Below, piece after piece: positions 1 through 6,962 of a stretch of DNA of 11,609 nt (within the stretch, counting starts at the first letter, position 1; each line of letters begins with the position of its first letter). The notes beneath the pieces were generated by a model that was not told the origin of the DNA, ran no database searches, and saw only the letters and a program-made list of their open reading frames with translations. The position numbers and the translations under genes are program-made. This stretch comes from JBAZYK01 sp964582265. Its GTDB lineage: Bacteria > Patescibacteriota > Gracilibacteria > UBA1369. The DNA is taken from assembly GCA_964582265.1 (NCBI GenBank), contig CAZOQT010000036.1, forward strand, positions 1-11,609, read 5' to 3'.

Positions 1-292
1 GTACTGATGAACGTGTTACTTCAACTCCACATTTTTCACAAATAACACCCTTGTAACGAATTCTCTTATATTTGCCGCAATAACATTCCCAGTTTTTGGT
101 AGGTCCAAAAATGCGCTCACAGAAAAGACCGTCGCGTTCCGGTTTTTGGGTGCGATAGTTGATTGTTTCCGGTTTTTTAACTTCACCATGAGACCAAGCA
201 AGGATCTCTTCAGGAGAAGCCACCGAAACAGAAATCGCATCGAACGTATCGATGATTGTATCTTTCTTGTTTTCGACAGGGGTAACGTTCAT
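1..292 (-). CDS. rpoC: DNA-directed RNA polymerase subunit beta' (N-terminal fragment, cut by window edge)
   Basis: Encodes the first 97 residues of RNA polymerase beta', the subunit that carries the catalytic Mg and most of the clamp; the rest lies beyond the left edge. The protein starts MNVTPVENKKDTIIDTFDAI, followed by the typical beta' opening: a PEEILAWSHGEVKKPETINYRT segment around residues 27-48, then the GLFCERIFGP motif at 55-64. Cys70, Cys72, Cys85 and Cys88 are the four ligands of the N-terminal zinc-binding domain, which contacts nucleic acid upstream of the hybrid. The start is the only ATG that fits the family N-terminus. No Shine-Dalgarno precedes it; the 38-base gap to ssb is almost entirely A and T. 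It is third in an rpoB-ssb-rpoC unit. The identification is secure. Confidence 0.96.
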   Translation of the reverse strand, partial: MNVTPVENKKDTIIDTFDAISVSVASPEEILAWSHGEVKKPETINYRTQKPERDGLFCERIFGPTKNWECYCGKYKRIRYKGVICEKCGVEVTRSSV

Positions 293-330
293 TTTAGTTA
301 ATTAAGAATTAATAATTATAATTAGTAGGA

Positions 331-921
331 TTACAATCCAAGGTCGTCGTCTATGCTTAGACTTTGTGGACTTGGAGTGTTAGAAGCTTGGCTTACACCG
401 ACAGGTTCTGATTCTTTTTCGACTGGAGCTGAAAATGTTCTTTCAGGTTTTGGTTCAGATCTTTCAGACACCGCTGGTTTTTTACTTAATTTAGTGCCTA
501 AATCCAGCTCATCGTTAATGTCTGGAGTAGAAAGTGACATGCCATTTTCTTCTTCCGGGATATAATCTTCTGAAGTAGTTTCGCCCTGTGAACGTTTATC
601 CAGCATGATCATGTCTTGAACTACAATTTCAGTTTTGAATTTTTTAACTCCTTCTGGGGCGTCCCAACTGCGTGTTTTAAGGTAGCCTTCAATGTAAACC
701 AGTTTGCCTTTTTTTAGGTGTTTGGCACAAATTTCAGCCAGTTTTGCCCAGGCGACCAGATCATGGTATTCAGCCAAAGAATGTTTTTTGTTATCTCGGG
801 TGATCCATTCGCGATTTGTAGCGATTCCAAAGGTGGTTACGTTTTGGCCGTTTGGAGTTTGGCGTATTTCTGGGTCGCGAGTCAGGTTTCCAATAAGAAT
901 TACTTTGTTAATGCTTCTCAT
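331..921 (-). CDS. ssb: Single-stranded DNA-binding protein, located between rpoB and rpoC
   Basis: 196-residue SSB that coats single-stranded DNA during replication, repair and recombination. Residues 1-110 form the OB fold: the start MRSINKVILIGNLTRDPE, the TTFGIATNREW strand, the EYHDLVAWAKLAEICAKHLKKG segment and the YIEGYLKTRSW strand are all standard. Residues ~111-188 are a polar, Pro/Ser/Glu-rich linker. The C-terminal tip is SIDDDLGL: the acidic DDD of the protein-interaction tip is present, but the usual final Pro-Phe is replaced by Gly-Leu. The gene begins 28 bases after the rpoB stop and ends 38 bases before rpoC, with no promoter or terminator I would trust in either gap, so it is probably transcribed with the polymerase genes. 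No Shine-Dalgarno is visible. The function is secure; the location is unusual. Confidence 0.96.
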   Translation of the reverse strand: MRSINKVILIGNLTRDPEIRQTPNGQNVTTFGIATNREWITRDNKKHSLAEYHDLVAWAKLAEICAKHLKKGKLVYIEGYLKTRSWDAPEGVKKFKTEIVVQDMIMLDKRSQGETTSEDYIPEEENGMSLSTPDINDELDLGTKLSKKPAVSERSEPKPERTFSAPVEKESEPVGVSQASNTPSPQSLSIDDDLGL

Positions 922-949
922 GATTCAATTTAAATTAATGATTAGATGT

Positions 950-3900
950 TTACTCTTCGTCTGGAATGATTTCTTCTATTGCTTGAAGATCTTCCGCGGT
1001 TGGTTCCAGGGTTTCTTCCAACTCTCCCGGTTCGCGATCTTCTACAAAATCTATATCTGGATCTTCTTCTTCACGATGTTCTTCAGCGATTTCATCTGCA
1101 AGATCTCCTTCTTTATCCAGCTCGGATTCAACTACTTCGCTTGGCATTAATTTTTCCACTTCCGGATCAACTTCTGGGCGATTTGGATCGTTTTCATCCA
1201 AAACTGCTGTTTCTTCTTTTTCGCTTTCTTCTGCTGTGTAAATATCTTCTTCAGCGAGCAATCTTGCTTCTTCGGTCATTTGGAGTTTTACGCTTAAACC
1301 AAGTGATTGAAGTTCTTTTACAAGTACGTTGAATGATTCTGGAGTTCTTGGTTTGCGAATAGCTTCACCTTTAACGATTGATTCGTAAGCTTTTGCACGA
1401 CCATATACATCATCAGATTTAATTGTAAGCATTTCCTGTAGGGTGTGAGCTGCACCATATGCTTCAAGCGCCCAAACTTCCATTTCACCAAAACGCTGAC
1501 CACCATGTTGAGCTTTACCACCAAGAGGTTGTTGCGTAACAAGTGAGTATGGACCTACGGAACGAGCATGGATCTTATCTTCAATCAAATGGCTCAGTTT
1601 CATGATGTAGGTTATACCAACAGTTGATTTGTGATCGAAGGCTTCACCAGTAAGACCATCGTAAAGTTGAATCTTACCATCTTCTGGCAGTTTAGCTGCC
1701 TTTAACATTTCTGTAATTTGATCAGTAGTAATACCGTTCAAAGCTGGTGTAGCAACTGTTACACCCATTTTGCTTGCTGCCCAACCTGCGTGTGTTTCCA
1801 AAATCTGACCAATATTCATACGACTGGATACACCAAGTGGGTTTAAGACGATATCAACAGAAGTACCGTCTGGCATAAATGGCATGTCTTCCGCTGGAAC
1901 GATCACAGAGATGACACCCTTATTACCATGGCGACCGGCAACCTTATCACCAATAGAAATCTTGCGTGTCTGTGCAACGCTAACCTTAATTTGTTGATTT
2001 ACACCTGTTGGAAGTTCGTCATTATTTTTGCGGGAGAAAACCTGGATTCCAACGATTTTTCCACCTTCACCACCTGGAAGACGGAGAGATGTATCTTTAA
2101 CATCACGGGCTTTATCACCAAAGATCGCACGTAAAAGTCTTTCTTCTGCTGTAAGTTCGGTTTCACCCTTTGGAGTAATCTTACCAACTAAAATGTCGCC
2201 TTCATGAACGGTTGCACCAATGCGTACAATGCCGTTTTCATCTAGATCTTTAAGACGCGCTTCACCAACGTTTGGAATATCACGGGTGATAATTTCTGGA
2301 CCAAGCTTTGTGTCGCGTACGTCAATTGTAAATGTTTCAATATGAACAGAGTCAAAATAACCATTCTTAACTACACGATCAGAAATAATTACGGCATCTT
2401 CAAAGTTAAAACCTTGCCATGCCATGTAAGCAACAAGCAGGTTGCGACCAAGTGCCAATTCACCGTTTTCGGTAGCGGCACCATCAGCAAGTACATCACC
2501 ACGACTTACACGTTGTCCTTTTGTTACACGCGCGCGTTGATGAATACATGTACCCTGGTTACTGCGTTCATATGTTTGTAATTTGTAAGTTGATTTTTTA
2601 CCATTGTCATAGATGACAATAATAATTTCAGCATCTACATAAGAAATAATACCGTTGTCTTCTGCTAAAGTTACCTGACCGGAACTTTTAGCTACCAATT
2701 CTTCCATACCTGTACCTACTACTGGCGCAGTTGGACAAATTAAGCTTACAGCCTGGCGTTGCATGTTTGAACCCATGGAAGCACGAGTGTTATCGTCATG
2801 TTCCAAGAATGGAATAAGCGCTGTAGTTTCTGAAATAATTTGCTTTGGAGAGATGTCAATATGAGTAACATCTTCTGTATTTGCGAGTGTTGGTTCACCA
2901 TTGGCACGGGCAGAAACACGAGAAACCATGATTTCACCTTTTTCACCGAGTTCTGTGTTGGCCTGAGCAATAGTAAGTCCACGTTCTTCATCGGCATCAT
3001 AATATCGAACGTTGCTGGTAATGTATGGTTTTACCGCAATTTTTTGGATGTCCAGGTTTTCAATTTCCTTAGCCAGTTTTTCGTCTATTTTAGTGCCGGA
3101 TTTGGCAACAACTTTCTTGTTTTTTGGATTAATAATTTCTTCGGTCAATGTTCTGCCAACCAATTCTTTTGCTTTATTTGAGCAGAAATGGGCAACTTCA
3201 CGGAAAGGAGTTTCAATAAAGCCGTATTTATTTACACGGGCATAAGTTGCAAGGTGAACTACTAGACCAATGTTTGGACCTTCTGGTGTGGCAATCGGAC
3301 AAATACGACCGTAGTGAGATGGATGCACGTCACGTACATCAAACGAAGCACGTTCACGAGAAAGACCACCCGGACCCATTGCAGAAAGACGACGTTTATG
3401 AGCAAGTTCTGCTAGAGGGTTGGTTTGATCCATGAACTGTGAAAGTTGAGAACTTGCATAAAATTCACGGAGAGCGGCTGTAATTGGACGAGAGTTAATG
3501 AGCTGAGTTGGAGTTACAGTTTCCAGATCCATCACTGTCATGCGGTCTTTAGCAATGCGATCAGTTCTAAGTAAACCTACACGGAATTTGTTTTGGACCA
3601 GTTCGCCTACAGCACGGATGCGGCGATTGCTCAAGTGGTCAATATCATCAGGAAGAAGTTCGTTGTTATTTAATCTGATGAGATATTTAATGATTTCAAC
3701 TAAATCTTTAACCTGGAAAGTGTGATAGTTTTTGTTGTTTGGAACGTCTATGCCAAAACGCTTGTTTAATTTATAGCGGGCAACCGGTCCCATATCATAT
3801 TTGCGATAGTCAAAGAACATTGATTGAATGAGTGACTTCGCGTTTTCTGGAGTTGCGAGATCACCAGGACGAATCTTGCGATAAATGCTTTGGTAAGCTT

Positions 3901-5257
3901 CATCTTCGGTCTTGGCGCTGTCTTTTTCGAGTGTGTTTAAAATGAAGTTTTTTTCTGGATTTAATACGTCTTTAAATAATTCCAAAATTTCCGTATCGGT
4001 CTTGTAACCAAATACGCGGAGCAGGGAAGTGATTGGAATCTTGCGTTTGCGGTCGATTTTAACAGTAATAATACCTTTTTTATCGGTTTCAATTTCAAGC
4101 CATGCACCACGCTTTGGAATGATTTTAGCGTTGTGATAATCAATGGAAAGCGCATTCTTAGAGAAAAATACACCCGGAGAACGAACCAACTGAGACACAA
4201 CTACGCGTTCAATACCATTGATAATAAAAGTACCTTTGTTAGTCATGAGGGGGATACCTCCCAAAAATACATCTTGTTCCTTAATTTCACCGGATTCCTT
4301 GTTGATTAATTGAACGTGAACTTTTAATGGAGCTTCGTAAGTAAGGTTTTTAGTTTTGCAGGTTTCACTGTCCCATTTTGGTTCACCAATTGAGTGTTCC
4401 AAAAAGTGAAGTTCCAGTTTCTTGCCGGAAAAATCTGTAATTGGAGTAATTTCATCCAATAATTCACGGATTCCATCTTCCAAAAACCAGCGATAAGAAT
4501 CGATCTGGATTTCAATCAGGTTTGGAAGAACTACGTTTTGATCTAAGCGATTAGCATAATATTTACGATTGGAAGCTTCCTTCATGATGATGTTCTCCTT
4601 TGGCAAAATCTTGGAGATTTCTTCCGACATGGAGTAGGTCGCCTTCATTTTAGCAACAGCCTTACCAACTTTTTCTTGAGCGGCCTTTACCATTTTTTGT
4701 TGCGCTTCCATGCGAGCTTCTTCTTTTGGGGATTTCTGGTTCCCTTTTTGATTTGAAGCAGCTTTGTTTTCTGCCTTAGGCTCTACCATTTTGGCTGGCG
4801 CTTGAGACTTAGCCGGAGCTGCGGTTTTAGCTGGAACCTTAACCTCTGGCTTTTGAGCCTTTACCGGTTTTACAGCTTTAACTTTTTGAACTTTTGCCGC
4901 CTTTACCGGCTTAGCTGCAATTTTTTTTGCAGGTTTTGCCTTTGGAGCAGCCTTTTTTGCTGCCACCACTTTTTTAGCTGGCTTACTTGCCTTTACAGGA
5001 GCTTTTTTTACCTTGCCCTTTGCTGCTTTAGCAGAATTGCCCGCCTTTTTTGGCTTAGATTTCATTACGGATTTAGTTAAAGATTTTTTAATAGTTGATA
5101 CAAATTTCTTAAAAGGCTTAGCTGCCGATTTCTTGGCTGCTAATGCTTTTTTAGTTGTAGACGCTTTATTGTTTGGCGCCTTAACCTTTTTGGATTTGCC
5201 AGATTTAGCCCCTTTGGCGGGAGCTGCTTTTTTTGCTTGGACTTTTTTCTGTGCCAT
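950..5257 (-). CDS. rpoB: DNA-directed RNA polymerase subunit beta with Lys/Ala-rich N-terminal and acidic C-terminal extensions
   Basis: 1435 residues from the chosen start MAQKKVQAKK. Residues 1-209 are low-complexity Lys/Ala/Pro (about 30% Lys), resembling histone H1-like tails. Ordinary beta homology begins near residue 210-235 (KYYANRLDQNVVLPNLIEIQ). The rifampicin region (about 600-632) has SSQLSQFMDQTNPLAE and HKRRLSAMGPGGL, with the usual contact residues intact. Later core motifs include RDVHPSHYGR, TPEGPNIGL, NFEDAVIISDR, GDKVAGRHGNKG and GGKAQHGGQRFGEMEVWALE. The family body ends at LGLSVKLQ; about 109 further residues are strongly acidic. An ATG at 5305 would add 16 residues ending FTFFSY, and neither start has a Shine-Dalgarno. 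An in-frame ATG at 4585 with AAGGAG nine bases upstream would give a standard ~1211-residue RpoB. First gene of the unit, with a promoter at 5430-5457; no rplJ or rplL precedes it. The function is certain; the start is not. Confidence 0.96.
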   Translation of the reverse strand: MAQKKVQAKKAAPAKGAKSGKSKKVKAPNNKASTTKKALAAKKSAAKPFKKFVSTIKKSLTKSVMKSKPKKAGNSAKAAKGKVKKAPVKASKPAKKVVAAKKAAPKAKPAKKIAAKPVKAAKVQKVKAVKPVKAQKPEVKVPAKTAAPAKSQAPAKMVEPKAENKAASNQKGNQKSPKEEARMEAQQKMVKAAQEKVGKAVAKMKATYSMSEEISKILPKENIIMKEASNRKYYANRLDQNVVLPNLIEIQIDSYRWFLEDGIRELLDEITPITDFSGKKLELHFLEHSIGEPKWDSETCKTKNLTYEAPLKVHVQLINKESGEIKEQDVFLGGIPLMTNKGTFIINGIERVVVSQLVRSPGVFFSKNALSIDYHNAKIIPKRGAWLEIETDKKGIITVKIDRKRKIPITSLLRVFGYKTDTEILELFKDVLNPEKNFILNTLEKDSAKTEDEAYQSIYRKIRPGDLATPENAKSLIQSMFFDYRKYDMGPVARYKLNKRFGIDVPNNKNYHTFQVKDLVEIIKYLIRLNNNELLPDDIDHLSNRRIRAVGELVQNKFRVGLLRTDRIAKDRMTVMDLETVTPTQLINSRPITAALREFYASSQLSQFMDQTNPLAELAHKRRLSAMGPGGLSRERASFDVRDVHPSHYGRICPIATPEGPNIGLVVHLATYARVNKYGFIETPFREVAHFCSNKAKELVGRTLTEEIINPKNKKVVAKSGTKIDEKLAKEIENLDIQKIAVKPYITSNVRYYDADEERGLTIAQANTELGEKGEIMVSRVSARANGEPTLANTEDVTHIDISPKQIISETTALIPFLEHDDNTRASMGSNMQRQAVSLICPTAPVVGTGMEELVAKSSGQVTLAEDNGIISYVDAEIIIVIYDNGKKSTYKLQTYERSNQGTCIHQRARVTKGQRVSRGDVLADGAATENGELALGRNLLVAYMAWQGFNFEDAVIISDRVVKNGYFDSVHIETFTIDVRDTKLGPEIITRDIPNVGEARLKDLDENGIVRIGATVHEGDILVGKITPKGETELTAEERLLRAIFGDKARDVKDTSLRLPGGEGGKIVGIQVFSRKNNDELPTGVNQQIKVSVAQTRKISIGDKVAGRHGNKGVISVIVPAEDMPFMPDGTSVDIVLNPLGVSSRMNIGQILETHAGWAASKMGVTVATPALNGITTDQITEMLKAAKLPEDGKIQLYDGLTGEAFDHKSTVGITYIMKLSHLIEDKIHARSVGPYSLVTQQPLGGKAQHGGQRFGEMEVWALEAYGAAHTLQEMLTIKSDDVYGRAKAYESIVKGEAIRKPRTPESFNVLVKELQSLGLSVKLQMTEEARLLAEEDIYTAEESEKEETAVLDENDPNRPEVDPEVEKLMPSEVVESELDKEGDLADEIAEEHREEEDPDIDFVEDREPGELEETLEPTAEDLQAIEEIIPDEE
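4583..4600 (-). promoter_or_regulatory. Internal Shine-Dalgarno and ATG inside rpoB, possible second start
   Basis: On the minus strand AAAGGAG precedes an in-frame ATG at 4585, with nine bases between AAGGAG and the start codon. The codons spanned are Lys-Glu-Asn-Ile-Ile-Met. This is the best-formed ribosome binding site in the window, and it lies where family RpoB sequences normally begin (MKEASNRKYYANRL). It could produce a beta subunit without the basic extension, either as the main product or as a second form. It could also be chance, since Lys-Glu codons can spell a Shine-Dalgarno. Confidence 0.45.
4631..5257 (-). other. Region encoding the histone-H1-like basic extension of RpoB
   Basis: 209 codons in frame with rpoB give a protein stretch built almost wholly from Lys, Ala, Pro, Val and Ser, in irregular short units such as AKKAAPKAKPAKK and AVKPVKAQKP. 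It ends in a more mixed, helix-prone segment (EEARMEAQQKMVKAAQEKVG). Composition matches bacterial H1-like tails, which bind DNA or RNA without a fixed fold. The low-complexity composition argues that the stretch is really translated and not an untranslated leader. There is no stop between it and the beta core, so a separate protein would need internal re-initiation or processing. Confidence 0.75.
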
Positions 5258-5310
5258 ATATGAAAAAAAAGTGAAGGGATTTAGCTTGAGTCTACTGCGA
5301 TTCATCCGGG

Positions 5311-5339
5311 TTTATTTGAGTAATTTTGGCTCAAATAAA
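5311..5339 (-). promoter_or_regulatory. Hairpin in the rpoB leader (10-bp perfect inverted repeat)
   Basis: Arms 5311-5320 and 5330-5339 (TTTATTTGAG and its exact complement) enclose nine bases. The repeat lies in the predicted untranslated leader, about 54 bases before the chosen rpoB ATG at 5257 and only five bases before the alternative ATG at 5305. It has no U-run of terminator type. It could be an RNA hairpin that tunes translation or a protein operator. Its composition is AT-rich, so the stem would be moderately weak. Confidence 0.45.
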
Positions 5340-5392
5340 GCAAATCCGGCTTTTTATCGTCGTTGACTTTCGCTATCTTCCACAACACAAGC

Positions 5393-5410
5393 TGCTCTAA
5401 AATAAGAGCA
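5393..5410 (-). promoter_or_regulatory. Short hairpin just downstream of the predicted rpoB transcription start
   Basis: TGCTCT at 5393-5398 and AGAGCA at 5405-5410 form a six-base-pair stem with a six-base A/T loop. On the minus strand this would lie roughly 13 bases into the transcript from the promoter at 5430-5457. It may protect the 5' end of the mRNA or be part of a leader control element. It is short enough to arise by chance. Confidence 0.3.
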
Positions 5411-5429
5411 CAAATCTGATAGCTAGACC

Positions 5430-5457
5430 ATTTTATCTGAAATCAAAGCCATGTCAA
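5430..5457 (-). promoter_or_regulatory. Sigma-70-type promoter for the rpoB-ssb-rpoC unit
   Basis: The minus strand carries a perfect -35 TTGACA (5452-5457), a 16-base spacer, and a -10 TAAAAT (5430-5435) with five of six consensus bases. Transcription should start near 5423, giving a leader of about 165 bases to the ATG at 5257. The promoter sits within 60 bases of the stop of the upstream gene on the same strand, with no terminator between them, so read-through from the serS cluster could also feed rpoB. Confidence 0.7.
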
Positions 5458-5485
5458 ATCTTTTTTGGGCTTTTTTTTGGCTTTG

Positions 5486-6103
5486 CTACTGTTGCAATTT
5501 GTTCGATTTTGACTTTTGATCTATCTGACTATTTTGATTGAGTTCCTGTGGCTGTGTTTTTTTGATTGCGCAGCCAGTACTTGGGTCAACTTTTGCGTCG
5601 CTGCTTAATACCACAATCGCTTCGTCCTCTGGGGAATTTGTCCCAAATAAGCCACGAATTGTAAAAGGTGATGATATGCCGGTATCTTGTACAAGAGTTG
5701 GTTTTTCTCCTGGATCATTAATGTGGGCTCCAAAGGATCTTCCACCAATTTTAAAATTCATGACCATACCTTTTTCATCTGTACCAACGTTCATTAATTG
5801 AATTTTTTGGCCATTAAAGGTCGTGAAATCATTTTTTGCAAATCTAAAAATTTGATAAGCGGGGAAATCGGCACATTTATCCTGGTTTGCAGAAACTCCG
5901 TCAAAATCGGGATCACCTGCAAAATTGCCATCATACGAAAAATTATCAACTAATTTTTGGGCGGCAGCTCCAGTTTGCACATTGCGCATTGATAAATTTC
6001 CCTGAAATAAATTGGCGTTAGCAAAAAGGGCAAAACCTGCAGTCACAATAATAATTCCTGCAATCAAAAAAAATGATTTTTTGTTGAAGTTTTTGTTTTT
6101 CAT
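5486..6103 (-). CDS. Membrane-anchored exported protein with a thrombospondin type 3-like calcium motif
   Basis: 205 residues. A basic N-terminus (MKNKNFNKKS) and hydrophobic segment 11-30 form a signal anchor or signal peptide, so the rest probably faces outward. Residues 64-77 read DPDFDGVSANQDKC and match the DxDxDGxxxxxDxC pattern of a thrombospondin type 3 repeat, with one usual Asp replaced by Ala72. The middle (about 95-150) looks like a small beta-rich domain (LMNVGTDEKGMVMNFKIGG). A second cysteine, Cys178, could pair with Cys77. The tail is Gln/Asn/Lys-rich. It is the last gene of the serS-led cluster, 18 bases after the TIM-barrel gene, with no Shine-Dalgarno. I recognise no full-length family. 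An envelope role with calcium binding is inference. Confidence 0.85.
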   Translation of the reverse strand: MKNKNFNKKSFFLIAGIIIVTAGFALFANANLFQGNLSMRNVQTGAAAQKLVDNFSYDGNFAGDPDFDGVSANQDKCADFPAYQIFRFAKNDFTTFNGQKIQLMNVGTDEKGMVMNFKIGGRSFGAHINDPGEKPTLVQDTGISSPFTIRGLFGTNSPEDEAIVVLSSDAKVDPSTGCAIKKTQPQELNQNSQIDQKSKSNKLQQ

Positions 6104-6121
6104 TTTAAGAAATTTAAAGGT

Positions 6122-6907
6122 TTATTCTGTTTCCGAAGTGTCTAACTCTGTAGGCATTACTTTAACATTGGTAAAGTAAGTGTCGTAAAAAAGTTTGGCT
6201 TCTTTTAAAGCTTTTAATACTTTTTCGTCTTCGCCGCAGGCAAAAAATTTAGGATTTACTTTAAGTGAAACATTGCCAGGATAATTATCCTGCTTCAATT
6301 TGGTTAAAAAGCTTTCAAGTGGCAAAATTCCTTCTTGGGGCAGGAAATATTGGCGGCCGGTCTTAACGTTTGAAAGATGAACGTGAACCAGAAATTTCTT
6401 TAAAGTTTTATAAACACGGATAAGATCATCATGCTTTTGAGCCACGCGAGTAGTATCAATACAAGCGTGTTTGAACTTTTTCATTTCGATAATATTACCC
6501 ATGGCGTGTTCCGGAATAATCCCCAAGAATGTGTCAGAAGGGGCATTTTCTAGAGCAATAGAGATGTTTTCTTTTTGGCGGATTTTTGGGATTTCGTTTT
6601 TAAGCCACTGAATATATTTAAAATCAAAAAGACGTGGTGGCTGAATTACGATTATTTTGCAGTTCAAATCCTTGGCCATTTTTACCGCTTCCTGAATTTT
6701 GTGCGGATTAGCGTTTGGAGGAGTCTGGATTGCGCTGATTGGCAAGTCGTATTGATCTGAAAGAGACTTAACATACTCTGTATTTTGGGTATCAAAGTTC
6801 TTTGGATCAATCGCCAAATCAACACCGGCATAACCGGCAAGTTTGATTAAATTAAAGATACGATTTAGTCCGTAGCCCTTTAGTGAGTCTGTCGATAAAA
6901 CTAGCAT
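6122..6907 (-). CDS. Xylose isomerase-like TIM-barrel protein (sugar phosphate isomerase/epimerase family)
   Basis: 261 residues, the usual length for the AP-endonuclease-2/xylose-isomerase-like TIM-barrel superfamily. The barrel signatures appear in order: AGYAGVDLAID (about 27-37), LPISAIQTPPNAN, NCKIIVIQPP, SIALENAP with Glu120, ACIDTTRVA with Asp151, LVHVHLSN with His175 and His177, and GILPLESFLTKLKQDNYPG before the last strand. Glu120, Asp151 and a His are the expected metal ligands. The final-strand carboxylate expected in SLEVNP is Lys216 here (SLKVNP), so the metal site may be altered or catalysis lost. Substrate cannot be read from the sequence. The protein is cytoplasmic, with no signal peptide. 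A promoter candidate lies just upstream at 6933-6962, and the gene may also be read from serS. The fold is well supported, the activity is not. Confidence 0.88.
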   Translation of the reverse strand: MLVLSTDSLKGYGLNRIFNLIKLAGYAGVDLAIDPKNFDTQNTEYVKSLSDQYDLPISAIQTPPNANPHKIQEAVKMAKDLNCKIIVIQPPRLFDFKYIQWLKNEIPKIRQKENISIALENAPSDTFLGIIPEHAMGNIIEMKKFKHACIDTTRVAQKHDDLIRVYKTLKKFLVHVHLSNVKTGRQYFLPQEGILPLESFLTKLKQDNYPGNVSLKVNPKFFACGEDEKVLKALKEAKLFYDTYFTNVKVMPTELDTSETE

Positions 6908-6932
6908 TTGGTTTTTGTTTAAAGTTCGCCTT

Positions 6933-6962
6933 ATTTTACCATAAATTGGGCTATTTTTGCAA
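6933..6962 (-). promoter_or_regulatory. Possible promoter for the TIM-barrel gene
   Basis: On the minus strand an extended -10, TGGTAAAAT (TAAAAT at 6933-6938), lies 18 bases from a -35-like TTGCAA (6957-6962). Predicted start is near 6926, about 20 bases before the ATG at 6907. The -35 part overlaps the end of the upstream small membrane protein gene. It would allow the last two genes of the cluster to be expressed apart from serS. Confidence 0.4.

Noticed and set aside
315..341. Perfect TATAAT on the minus strand in the ssb-rpoC gap as an rpoC promoter
   Set aside because: The gap is almost all A and T, so such a hexamer is expected by chance. The best -35 match (TTGGAT, spacing 15) is poor.
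704..1150. Plus-strand open frame of 148 residues, hydrophobic
   Set aside because: It spans the opposite strand of both ssb and the rpoB tail, with no independent signals; a shadow of the real genes.
3350..3460. Rifampicin resistance changes in the RpoB rifampicin region
   Set aside because: The main contact residues (Gln, Asp, His, Arg and Ser of QFMDQ and HKRRLSA) are the sensitive type. Ala in NPLAE is common in other bacteria.
950..5257. Reassignment of TGA to glycine, as in some CPR lineages
   Set aside because: RpoB alone reads over 1400 codons with no in-frame TGA and normal GGN glycines at conserved motifs, so the standard code applies.
5013..5366. Plus-strand open frame of 117 residues rich in Leu, Phe and Ala
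   Set aside because: It is antisense to the Lys/Ala-rich RpoB extension; AAA/AAG codons read backwards give Phe/Leu. It crosses the rpoB promoter side leader and has no start signals.
5461..5485. T-rich stretch with GGGC and GGC blocks considered as a terminator after the 5486-6103 gene
   Set aside because: On the minus strand, the direction needed, it is an A-run with no GC stem followed by T residues. The caaagcc/ggctttg match at 5444-5485 spans the rpoB -35 and leaves too long a loop.
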